The position numbers and the translations under genes are program-made. The notes beneath the pieces were generated by a model. That model saw nothing but the letters and a program-made list of their open reading frames with translations, was not told where the DNA came from and did not search any database. This document shows, one piece after another, positions 1 through 5,458 of a DNA stretch of 5,458 bases (position 1 is its first letter; each line of letters opens with the position of its first letter). The DNA is taken from assembly GCA_903830015.1 (NCBI GenBank), contig CAIKSH010000120.1:1-5458 (forward strand). The letters run 5' to 3'. This stretch comes from an uncultured Solirubrobacterales bacterium (GTDB taxonomy: Bacteria; Actinomycetota; Thermoleophilia; Solirubrobacterales; Solirubrobacteraceae).

Positions 1-687
1 CAGGACGGGGTCTCGGTCTGCGCGCTCGGCGTCAAGCCGTCCAAGGCCAAGCGCCAGGCCGCGCTGATCGGCGACAGCCATGCCGCCCAGTGGCGGCCGG
101 CCTTCAGCATGCTCGGTCGCGAGAAGGACTGGTACATCGCCTCGATGACCGAGAGCGGCTGCGACTTCACGCTCGTATCGCAGATGCGAACCCCGCAGGA
201 CCGCGAAAGCTGTGCCCAGTGGAAGCGCGACATCCCGAAGTGGCTCGCCGCCCACCCCAAGGTCAGCACCGTCTTCTTCAGCCAGGTGGCCCGGGGCCAG
301 GACAACGAGATCGAGTCCTACAAGAAGGCCTGGCAGGCGCTTCCCGCTTCGGTCAAGCAGATCGTGATCATTCGCGACAACCCCAAAACCTCCGAAACCG
401 GGCTCGACTGCATCGAGCGGGCGATCAGCGACGGCCGGCAGGCAGGGCCGGCCTGCGCCAACCGGCGCTCGGAGGTTCTGCGCGAGGACGCCGCGGCCAT
501 CGCCGCCACCGAGCTCGGCGGCCCGCGGTTCCGGGTCGTCGACCTGACCAACCTCTACTGCGACAAGCGGCTCTGCTACCCGGTGATCGGCGGGGTACTC
601 GTCTACGCCGACGGAAACCACCAGTCGCCCCAGTGGAACCAGACGCTGGCGCCGTTCGTCCTTAAGGCGATCCAGAAGACCGGCTGA
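1..687 (+). CDS. SGNH-domain protein, C-terminal part (probable OafA-type acyltransferase tail), 5' end outside window
   Basis: The frame is open from base 1 to a TGA at 685-687, giving 228 visible residues. The start lies outside the window. Near the visible N-terminus is LIGDSHAAQW, the block I motif of SGNH hydrolases, with the nucleophile Ser at residue 26. Near the end, YADGNHQS supplies the catalytic Asp (204) and His (207) in the usual DxxH spacing. An IRDNP segment (124-128) and a VCALG segment just before GDSH are typical of the SGNH domain fused to the C-terminus of acyltransferase-3 membrane proteins (OafA/YrhL type). That family moves acyl groups, usually acetyl, onto surface polysaccharides or peptidoglycan outside the membrane. 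Seven cysteines (7, 54, 71, 137, 152, 187, 192) fit an extracytoplasmic, disulfide-bonded domain. The roughly 10-helix membrane part expected in OafA is not visible, so a stand-alone SGNH protein remains possible. The SGNH assignment is firm; the acyltransferase fusion is inferred. The gene converges on the minus-strand operon with a 4-nt gap. Confidence 0.85.
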   Translation, partial: QDGVSVCALGVKPSKAKRQAALIGDSHAAQWRPAFSMLGREKDWYIASMTESGCDFTLVSQMRTPQDRESCAQWKRDIPKWLAAHPKVSTVFFSQVARGQDNEIESYKKAWQALPASVKQIVIIRDNPKTSETGLDCIERAISDGRQAGPACANRRSEVLREDAAAIAATELGGPRFRVVDLTNLYCDKRLCYPVIGGVLVYADGNHQSPQWNQTLAPFVLKAIQKTG

Positions 688-699
688 CCGTTCAGCCGG
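680..699. terminator. Hairpin shared by the two convergent genes (probable bidirectional terminator)
   Basis: CCGGCTGA at 680-687 is the exact reverse complement of TCAGCCGG at 692-699, separated by the 4-base loop CCGT. Each arm ends in the TGA stop of one gene, the SGNH gene on plus and the peptidase gene on minus. A second register pairs GAC 678-680 with GTC 701-703 across a 2-base bulge and lengthens the stem slightly. No T-run follows on either strand, so this is not a classical intrinsic terminator. GC-rich hairpins without U-tracts are often proposed as terminators in actinobacteria. The dyad is seen directly; the terminator function is inferred. Confidence 0.5.
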
Positions 700-1792
700 C
701 GTCGACCAGCTCGCGGTCCATCGAGGTCAGCACGAGCGGTTCGCCGCCGCTGACCACGACCAGGTCCTCGATCCGGACGCCGAAGCTGCCCGGCAGGTAG
801 ACCCCCGGTTCCACCGTGACCACCGTCCCCTCCTCGAGCGGGTGCGTGCTGCCGCGCGGGGAGAGGCGCGGCTCTTCGTGAACGTCGAGACCGACGCCGT
901 GCCCCAGACCGTGGCCAAAGTACTCGCCGTAGCCCGCCGCGTCGATCACGTCGCGGGCCGATGCGTCGACCTCCCGGCCGGTCCGGCCCGGTGCCAAGGC
1001 GGCGATGCCGGCGGCCCGGGCGTCGTTGACGATCCCATAGACCTCGCGCTCGCGTAAGCCGACCTCGCCGACCGCGAAGGTGCGGGTGCAGTCTGAGCAG
1101 TAGCCGTCCAGCGTCGCCCCCCAGTCGATGGTCACCATCTCTCCCTTGGCGATCCGGACTTCACGGGGCTCGGCGTGCGGGAGGGCGCCATGGGCGCCGG
1201 CGGCCACGATCGGCGGGAAGCTCAGGCTCTCGGCACCGGCTCCGATGATCGCCAGCTCGAGGGCGACGGCGACCTCGCGCTCGGTCCGGCCCTCGAGCCC
1301 GGTGGCCAGGACCGACCCCAGGGCCTCGTCGGCGAGCCGCGTCGCCGCGCCGATCCGCTCGATCTCCTCCTCGTCCTTTACCTCCCGCAGCCGCGAGGCC
1401 AGCCCCGGGGCCTCGACCAGCTCGGCGGTCGTCCCGAGCGCCTCGGTGAGGTCGGCCAGCTGGGCCACGGTCACCTGCCCGGGGTCGAAGCCGACCCGCC
1501 CCAGCTCCCGGCCACCGGTCGCCTCGCCCAGCCCGGCACCCAGCAGGTCTCGGCGGGCCCGTTCGACCGTCCAGCCCTCACCGAGCTGCTCGCCGGCCTG
1601 CTCGACGTAGCGAAAGTCGGTTACGAAGAGGCCCGGCGCAGCCGGGTCGGCCGGGCAGAGGGCGAGCCCGCTGGTGCCGCTGAAGCCGGTGAGCCAGCGC
1701 AGGTCGTGCCCGTCGGCCACGATCAGCCGGTCGAGTCCCTCGCCGGCAACGGCACGCGATAGCCGTTCGCGACGCTCCGGGGGAACGCTCAC
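692..1792 (-). CDS. pepQ: M24-family Xaa-Pro peptidase (aminopeptidase P / prolidase type)
   Basis: This encodes a cytoplasmic metallopeptidase that cleaves X-Pro bonds in peptides or dipeptides. The protein has 366 residues, normal for the bacterial PepQ/YpdF-like group. The N-terminal creatinase-like domain spans about 1-135 and the pita-bread catalytic domain about 140-360. All five dinuclear metal ligands are present: D223 (TIDWGA), D234 (SDCTRTF), H298 (GHGLGHGVGLDVHE), E328 (VTVEPGVY) and E342 (GVRIED). H294 and H305 match the supporting active-site histidines. I chose the GTG at 1792 because it overlaps the aroQ stop as GTGA and has GGAAGG just upstream. The frame stays open to an upstream start at 1876, but that would add 28 unlike residues inside aroQ. 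The overlap implies translational coupling, last in the aro operon. Prolidase versus aminopeptidase P cannot be decided from motifs, so the symbol is tentative. The common downstream partner efp is not here; the convergent SGNH gene follows instead. Confidence 0.94.
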   Translation of the reverse strand: MSVPPERRERLSRAVAGEGLDRLIVADGHDLRWLTGFSGTSGLALCPADPAAPGLFVTDFRYVEQAGEQLGEGWTVERARRDLLGAGLGEATGGRELGRVGFDPGQVTVAQLADLTEALGTTAELVEAPGLASRLREVKDEEEIERIGAATRLADEALGSVLATGLEGRTEREVAVALELAIIGAGAESLSFPPIVAAGAHGALPHAEPREVRIAKGEMVTIDWGATLDGYCSDCTRTFAVGEVGLREREVYGIVNDARAAGIAALAPGRTGREVDASARDVIDAAGYGEYFGHGLGHGVGLDVHEEPRLSPRGSTHPLEEGTVVTVEPGVYLPGSFGVRIEDLVVVSGGEPLVLTSMDRELVDAG

Positions 1793-2241
1793 GAGCCTTC
1801 CGACAGCCGCCCGTGGAGCATCGAGAGGGCTTCGCGGTAGCCATCCGGCCCCTGGCCCTTCACCGTGGCGAAGCACAGGTCGCCGATGACCGAGAGCCGG
1901 CGAAAGTCCTCACGGCCGTCGACGTCGCTCAGGTGGACCTCGACGGCAGGCAGTGCGGCGATTTCCAGGGCGTCGCGAATCGCCCACGAGTAGTGGGTCC
2001 AGGCGCCGGGATTGAGCAGGATTCCGTCGGCGATGCCGTCGAGGCGATGGAGGTGTTCGACGAACTCGCCCTCGAAGTTGGTCTGGAAGAAGGTCGGCTC
2101 GAGCCCCAGCTCCCGGGCCCACTCCCCGATCGACTGCTCGAGGCGGGCGAGGTCGAGCTCCCCGTAGTGGGCGCTGTCGCGTCGGCCGAGCTGGTCGAGG
2201 TTCACGCCGTGCATCACGGCTATCCGGTTATGGGCGAGCAC
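1789..2241 (-). CDS. aroQ: Type II 3-dehydroquinate dehydratase
   Basis: AroQ catalyses anti-elimination of water from 3-dehydroquinate to give 3-dehydroshikimate, the third step of the shikimate pathway. The family forms dodecamers in the cytoplasm. The protein is 150 residues, the usual size. Active-site residues all align with the Mycobacterium tuberculosis enzyme at a constant offset of two: N14 (HGVNLDQLG), R21, catalytic Y26 (HYG), N77 and H83 (LNPGAWTHYS), E101 and H103 (VEVHLS), and R114 (DFRR). Several flanking motifs are atypical: GVNLDQLG for GPNLNLLG, QTNFEGE for QSNHEGE, and SDVDGRED for SNVHAREP. The GTG at 2241 is the only start that keeps the first beta strand (RIAVMHG), and an in-frame TAG lies six codons upstream. 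I see no clear Shine-Dalgarno sequence before it. The gene lies 34 nt after aroKB and overlaps the peptidase gene by 4 nt. The enzyme assignment is solid despite the divergent motifs. Confidence 0.93.
   Translation of the reverse strand: MLAHNRIAVMHGVNLDQLGRRDSAHYGELDLARLEQSIGEWARELGLEPTFFQTNFEGEFVEHLHRLDGIADGILLNPGAWTHYSWAIRDALEIAALPAVEVHLSDVDGREDFRRLSVIGDLCFATVKGQGPDGYREALSMLHGRLSEGS
1796..1801 (-). promoter_or_regulatory. Ribosome binding site for the M24 peptidase gene
   Basis: Read on the minus strand, GGAAGG lies 3 nt before the GTG at 1792, inside the last codons of aroQ. The spacing is short, but the site supports choosing the GTG that overlaps the aroQ stop rather than the longer frame. 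Translational coupling to aroQ probably contributes to initiation. Confidence 0.5.
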
Positions 2242-2275
2242 CCAACCAGTGTGCCACTACCGGCGGGCGGCGAAA

Positions 2276-3805
2276 TCAGGAGGCGATCTCGGAGACGGCG
2301 GCGTGGAGATCGGCGCCGTCGACCGGACACCCTGGCGTAACCTCGCCGGGCGCGGCACAGAGGACGAACGGCACCTCGTCTGCGACCCGTTTCTTGTCCA
2401 ACCGGGTGGCGGCAATCACCGCGTCCACGTCGAGCCCGGGCAGCGTGACCGGAAGCCCCGCCTGCTCCAGCAGCGCCGAGACCTCATCGCGCAGGGCGCC
2501 AGACCCCGCGCAGCGCAGCTCGGCCAGCAGACCCAGGCCGATCGCCTCGCCGTGGCGCAGCTGCGAGTAGGCGGTGGCCGTCTCGATGGCGTGGCCGACG
2601 GTGTGGCCGAGGTTGAGGACCTGACGACGGCCGCCGTCGCGCTCGTCCGAGGCGACCACGGCGATCTTCGTCCATGCGCAGTCCCGGATCATGCGATCGT
2701 CGATCGGCTCACCGGCGGCGATACGGGCCCAGAGGCTCCCGCCGGCGATCAGGCCGGTCTTGATCACTTCGGCCATGCCGGCGGCAACCTCGGCCGGCGG
2801 AAGGCTGGCCAGGAGGCCGGTATCGGCGATCACCCCGGCCGGCTGGTGGTAGGCACCGACGTAGTTCTTGGCCTCGGGGAGGTCGACCCCGGTCTTGCCG
2901 CCGTAGGCCGAGTCGACCTGCGCGACGAGCGTCGTCGGCACCTGTACGACCTCGATCCCCCGCTGGTAGCCGGCAGCGCAGAACCCGGCGAGGTCGCCCA
3001 CCACGCCGCCCCCGAGGGCGACGAGCGTGTCGGCGCGCGTTACCTCCTGGTCGGCCAGGGCGCGCCAGACCCGCTCGGCAGTCTCGAGCGTCTTGACCTC
3101 TTCGCCGGGTGGGATCTCCACCAGCCCCGAGCCGCCCTCGACGCGGCCGCCGTAGAGCTCGGCCACGTTGGTGTCGCTGACCACGATGCGCCGGCCTTCG
3201 GTGCCGGGCCACGGCGCCTGCCCGAGCGCTCCCTCGCCGACCCAGCACGGGTAGCTCCGGTCGCCCGCGCTGGCCCACAGGAGGTAAGGGAACGGACCGG
3301 GGTCGGCGGCCATGGCGACGAGCACCGCCGCCAGCTCCCCGACCGCAGCGACCGGGGAGCCGACTATCACGTCGGCGGCGAGCCGGTACTGGGCTTCGCG
3401 CGCCCGGTAGAGATCGGCAAAGCCATCGCGGTCGGCGGCGAGCGGACGACCGCTGCCCGAGCTGCGCTCCCACGCGGTCTCTTCGTCGACGTCGACGAGG
3501 ACCACGAGGTGGGCTTCGAGCATCTCGCGCGTGGTCGGGTCGGCCAGCGCCCCGCCCCCGAGGGCGATCACCTGCGGCGGGGCCCGCAGGAGGCCGGCGA
3601 TCACCTCGGCCTCGGCCGCACGGAAGGCCTCCTCCCCACGCCCGGCGAAGATCTCTTCGACCGGGGCTCCCTCGCGCTTTTCGACCTCCGTGTCGCTGTC
3701 GCTCCAGGGCAGCCCGAGCTGCGCGGCGAGGGCCTCGGCCAGCGTGCTCTTCCCGGCTCCCATGAAGCCGGTCAGGACGATCGAGCGGGTTAGGTCGGCC
3801 GCCAC
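2276..3805 (-). CDS. aroKB: Bifunctional shikimate kinase / 3-dehydroquinate synthase (AroK-AroB fusion)
   Basis: One uninterrupted 509-residue frame carries two shikimate-pathway enzymes. Residues 1 to about 165 are shikimate kinase (ATP + shikimate to shikimate 3-phosphate). It has the P-loop GFMGAGKS (13-20), D36 and D38 in the shikimate/Mg region, R62, GGG (83-85), lid R120 (GRPL) and R136. Residues about 175-509 are 3-dehydroquinate synthase, NAD- and zinc-dependent, converting DAHP to 3-dehydroquinate. Its motifs are GEEVKT (234-239), GGGVVGD (265-271), PTTLVAQVDSAYGGKTGV (290-307), KNYVGAYHQP (313-322) and zinc ligands E346, H401 (LGHTVGHAIE) and H418 (RHGEAIGLG). Both halves look full length and catalytically intact, joined by a short Ala/Pro/Gly linker. 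The halves catalyse non-consecutive steps. A GTG at 3805 is the only start before the P-loop; it overlaps the 3' end of aroC by 16 nt, suggesting coupling. An AroKB fusion of the same order is known in Thermotoga maritima, to my recollection. Confidence 0.96.
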   Translation of the reverse strand: MAADLTRSIVLTGFMGAGKSTLAEALAAQLGLPWSDSDTEVEKREGAPVEEIFAGRGEEAFRAAEAEVIAGLLRAPPQVIALGGGALADPTTREMLEAHLVVLVDVDEETAWERSSGSGRPLAADRDGFADLYRAREAQYRLAADVIVGSPVAAVGELAAVLVAMAADPGPFPYLLWASAGDRSYPCWVGEGALGQAPWPGTEGRRIVVSDTNVAELYGGRVEGGSGLVEIPPGEEVKTLETAERVWRALADQEVTRADTLVALGGGVVGDLAGFCAAGYQRGIEVVQVPTTLVAQVDSAYGGKTGVDLPEAKNYVGAYHQPAGVIADTGLLASLPPAEVAAGMAEVIKTGLIAGGSLWARIAAGEPIDDRMIRDCAWTKIAVVASDERDGGRRQVLNLGHTVGHAIETATAYSQLRHGEAIGLGLLAELRCAGSGALRDEVSALLEQAGLPVTLPGLDVDAVIAATRLDKKRVADEVPFVLCAAPGEVTPGCPVDGADLHAAVSEIAS

Positions 3806-4959
3806 CCGATCCGCTCGCAGTAGGCGGCGATGGCCCCGTGGACGTCCTCAATGCTGTCCCCGCCGAACTTCTCGCGGTAGGCGTCGGCCAGGACGAGGGC
3901 CACCATCGCCTCGGCGACCACCCCCGCCGCGGGGACGGTGCACGAATCGGTCCGCTCGCGCAGGGCCTCGGCCGGCTCGCGCGTGGAGATGTCGACCGAG
4001 CGCAGCGGCTTGGTGAGGGTCGGGAGGGGCTTCATCGCGCCCTGCACGATGAGGGGCTCACCGGTGGTCATGCCCCCCTCGAGGCCCCCGGCGTGGTTGG
4101 TCTCGCGGTAGTAGCCCCGCTCCTCGCTGTAGAAGATCTCGTCGTGGGCACCGGAACCGGGCCGCGCCGGCAGCTCCCAGCCGTCACCCAGGGAAGCGCC
4201 CTTCACGGCCTGGATCGAGCAGACCGCGCCGGCTATCCGCCCGTCGAGCCGGCTCTCCCACGAGACGTGGGACCCGAGGCCCGGAACGAGGCCGAACGCC
4301 ACCACCTCGAAGACGCCACCGATCGACTCGTTGGCCTTTCGCTGGACATTGATGTGCTCGACCATCTCCGCGCTCGCCGCCGCATCCAGGCAGCGCACCG
4401 GGTCCTCGTCTACGCCGTCGAAATCTTCTACGGTCAGGGCCTCGCCGGGCTCGGGCGCTTCGACCGTGCCGATCTGGACCACGTGCGAGCGAAGCTCGAC
4501 GCCCAGGGAGCGCAGGAACTCGCGGCAGACGGCGCCGCCGGCAACCCGGGCCGTGGTCTCGCGGGCGCTGGCCCGCTCGAGGATGTCCCTTACGTCCGGT
4601 GCGCCGTACTTCCAGGCGCCGACCAGGTCGGCGTGGCCGGGGCGCGGAAGGACCACCGGCTCGACCTCGGCCTCCACCGGCCAGGGGCTCATCCGCTCCT
4701 CCCAGTTCTCGTAGTCGCGGTTGGCCACCTGGATGGCGATCGGGCCGCCGAGAAGGCGCCCGTGCCGGATACCGGCCGTCACCTCGCAGCGGTCGGTCTC
4801 GATCTTCATGCGGCCGCCGCGCCCGTGACCCAGCTGGCGGCGCGCGAGGTCGCGGTCGATCGTCTCGCGGTCGACCTCAAGGCCGGCGGGAAGGCCTTCG
4901 AGAATGCACGTCAGCCCTGGGCCGTGGGACTCGCCTGCCGTGGTCATTCTCACCGTCAT
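3790..4959 (-). CDS. aroC: Chorismate synthase
   Basis: Chorismate synthase converts 5-enolpyruvylshikimate 3-phosphate to chorismate using reduced FMN, the last common step of aromatic biosynthesis. The 389-residue length is typical. Signatures in order are TTAGESHGPGL (6-16) with the conserved flavin-site H12, RRQLGHGRGGRMKIETD (40-56), and RPGHADLVGAWKYG with the second active-site H109. Further on come the long block ILERASARETTARVAGGA, GGLEGGMTTGEP, and the C-terminal RTDSCTVPAAGVVAEAMV. I chose the ATG at 4959 because MTVRMTTAGESHG matches the normal family N-terminus. The frame runs on to an ATG at 5070, but that part is the antisense-frame shadow of the prepilin peptidase gene and resembles nothing in AroC. 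A second ATG at 4947 would trim four residues. No Shine-Dalgarno is visible before 4959. The gene ends with TAA at 3790, 16 nt inside the aroKB reading frame. Confidence 0.97.
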   Translation of the reverse strand: MTVRMTTAGESHGPGLTCILEGLPAGLEVDRETIDRDLARRQLGHGRGGRMKIETDRCEVTAGIRHGRLLGGPIAIQVANRDYENWEERMSPWPVEAEVEPVVLPRPGHADLVGAWKYGAPDVRDILERASARETTARVAGGAVCREFLRSLGVELRSHVVQIGTVEAPEPGEALTVEDFDGVDEDPVRCLDAAASAEMVEHINVQRKANESIGGVFEVVAFGLVPGLGSHVSWESRLDGRIAGAVCSIQAVKGASLGDGWELPARPGSGAHDEIFYSEERGYYRETNHAGGLEGGMTTGEPLIVQGAMKPLPTLTKPLRSVDISTREPAEALRERTDSCTVPAAGVVAEAMVALVLADAYREKFGGDSIEDVHGAIAAYCERIGWRPT

Positions 4960-5002
4960 GGTCGGAGCGGAGGCTAGCGATGGCAGGCGCCGTCCGGCGG
5001 GC
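4960..5002 (-). other. 43-nt gap between the prepilin peptidase gene and aroC
   Basis: This is the largest intergenic gap in the window. On the minus strand it reads GC-rich, with no AGGAGG-like element before the aroC ATG; the nearest matter is pyrimidine-rich (CCTCCGCTCCGACC). A TAGCCT at 4976-4971 fits the loose actinobacterial -10 pattern TANNNT, 11 nt before the ATG, but I see no -35 match at the right distance. A near-leaderless start for aroC is possible but weakly supported. No hairpin convincing enough for a terminator was seen. Confidence 0.25.
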
Positions 5003-5437
5003 CTATCCGACCAGCGCCGCCGCCACGGCCGAGCCGAAGGCCACGAACGGGGCCAGCGGCACGACGGCACTGCGGATCGCGGTGAGCGGCCGGCGCGGGT
5101 TGCCGGCCACGGTCCATGCCACCGCCGTGAGGAAGGCCAGCAGGAGGGCCGCGAGCCCCGCCGGCCCGAGCGCGAGCGCCGGCAGGGCGGCCAGCTTCAC
5201 GTCGCCGCCACCCAGCGCTCCGGGTCGCAGCAGGCTCGCCACCGCCATCGGGACGCAGGCCATGGCCAGGGCGCCCGCGAGCGCGAGCGGGCCGGCACCT
5301 CCGGCCAGGGAGACCGCTCCGAGCGCCATGGCGCCGCCAACGGTGCAGGCATTGGGGATCGTCCGCGTGCGCAGGTCCGATGCTGCCGCCCACGCGAGAA
5401 GCGCGACGAGAAGGCAGACAGACGTCGGCAAGGCCAC
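5003..5437 (-). CDS. A24-family prepilin peptidase, short form (type IV leader peptidase catalytic domain)
   Basis: This is a predicted inner-membrane aspartyl protease that trims leader peptides from type IV or Tad pilin-like precursors. The 144-residue protein is almost entirely hydrophobic, with segments at about 2-19, 31-46, 48-70, 83-111 and 122-143. The two catalytic aspartates sit in the expected motifs: D21 in SDLRTRTIPN after the first helix, and D79 in GGGDVKL before the fourth. PLAPFVAFG (127-135) matches the conserved PxGPF-like segment near the end of the family. The N-terminal methyltransferase-type domain with CxxC pairs found in full-length PilD is absent, so this is the TadV/CpaA-like or otherwise minimal form. 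The GTG at 5437 has a strong ribosome binding site. The gene lies 43 nt before aroC on the same strand. Its pilin substrates and secretion ATPase must lie outside the window, so which pilus system it serves cannot be told. Confidence 0.88.
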   Translation of the reverse strand: MALPTSVCLLVALLAWAAASDLRTRTIPNACTVGGAMALGAVSLAGGAGPLALAGALAMACVPMAVASLLRPGALGGGDVKLAALPALALGPAGLAALLLAFLTAVAWTVAGNPRRPLTAIRSAVVPLAPFVAFGSAVAAALVG

Positions 5438-5440
5438 GAT

Positions 5441-5448
5441 TCCTTCCT
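5441..5448 (-). promoter_or_regulatory. Ribosome binding site of the prepilin peptidase gene
   Basis: On the minus strand AGGAAGGA precedes the GTG at 5437 with 3 nt between, the best Shine-Dalgarno match in the window. It fixes the GTG as the start. A TAG triplet at 5449-5447 overlaps its first bases and could be the stop of an upstream minus-strand gene, but only three codons of that frame are visible. Confidence 0.7.
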
Positions 5449-5458
5449 AGCGGCCAGC

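Noticed and set aside
90..665. A second open frame on the plus strand overlapping the SGNH gene
   Set aside because: It is Arg/Pro/Gly-rich and motif-free, whereas the other frame has GDSH and the DxxH catalytic block in the right places.
2248..2258. An AGTG-TGC-CACT dyad as a possible operator
   Set aside because: A 4-bp arm is too short to separate from chance, and it matches no operator that I can name.
3290..3360. A possible frameshift or sequencing error creating the AroK-AroB fusion
   Set aside because: Reading is continuous, both domains keep the same frame, and the linker composition is normal. Nothing in the sequence suggests an artefact, although reads cannot be checked here.
3371..3443. 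A 13-bp direct repeat, GTCGGCGGCGAGC, at 3371 and 3431
   Set aside because: Both copies are in frame in the kinase domain and encode the tetrapeptide LAAD with the same preferred codons. This is codon bias, not a mobile or regulatory repeat.
2249..3793. A 514-codon open frame on the plus strand, antisense to aroKB
   Set aside because: Its translation has no recognisable motif and shows the low-complexity Arg/Gly/Ala bias expected when a high-GC gene is read backwards. The minus-strand frame carries two complete, motif-rich enzymes.
3838..4977. A 379-codon open frame on the plus strand, antisense to aroC
   Set aside because: It is the antisense shadow of a clear chorismate synthase gene, with no domain signature of its own.
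4960..5070. A longer aroC start at 5070 adding 37 residues
   Set aside because: The extension lies mostly inside the prepilin peptidase gene and is Arg/Trp/Pro-rich. The family N-terminus begins with a few residues before TAGESHG, which fits 4959.

Overview
This is a GC-rich window (roughly two thirds G+C by eye) carrying six tightly packed protein-coding genes and no RNA genes, mobile elements or CRISPR. There is no gene-free stretch longer than about 45 bases. GTG starts are frequent: four of the five complete genes use GTG. Codon third positions are strongly G/C. Composition and gene order suggest a high-GC actinobacterium, possibly of the Thermoleophilia/Solirubrobacterales type. That placement is inference from memory of gene neighbourhoods and was not tested.

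Layout. Positions 1-687 (+) hold the C-terminal end of an SGNH-domain protein, most likely the extracytoplasmic tail of an OafA-type acyltransferase. It meets the rest of the window tail to tail. From 5437 down to 692 all genes are on the minus strand and look like one transcription unit. In transcription order these are a short A24 prepilin peptidase (5437-5003), aroC chorismate synthase (4959-3790), a fused aroK-aroB shikimate kinase/3-dehydroquinate synthase (3805-2276), aroQ type II 3-dehydroquinate dehydratase (2241-1789) and an M24-family Xaa-Pro peptidase (1792-692). Junctions are a 43-nt gap, a 16-nt overlap, a 34-nt gap and a 4-nt GTGA overlap. The two convergent genes are 4 nt apart, and an 8-bp perfect hairpin contains both of their stop codons.

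How the genes work together. AroB (second half of the fusion) makes 3-dehydroquinate and AroQ dehydrates it to 3-dehydroshikimate. After AroE (not in this window) makes shikimate, AroK (first half of the fusion) phosphorylates it. After AroA (also not here), AroC makes chorismate, the precursor of Phe, Tyr, Trp, folate and quinones. The proline peptidase and prepilin peptidase have no direct pathway role, but pilus genes and an aroQ-pepQ pair commonly flank aro genes in Gram-positive lineages.

Overall this is mostly a conserved housekeeping neighbourhood. I found no convincing evidence for a new biological system. The points most worth a second look are the AroK-AroB fusion, the stop-codon hairpin, the divergent AroQ motifs and the lack of a visible ribosome binding site at aroC and aroQ.
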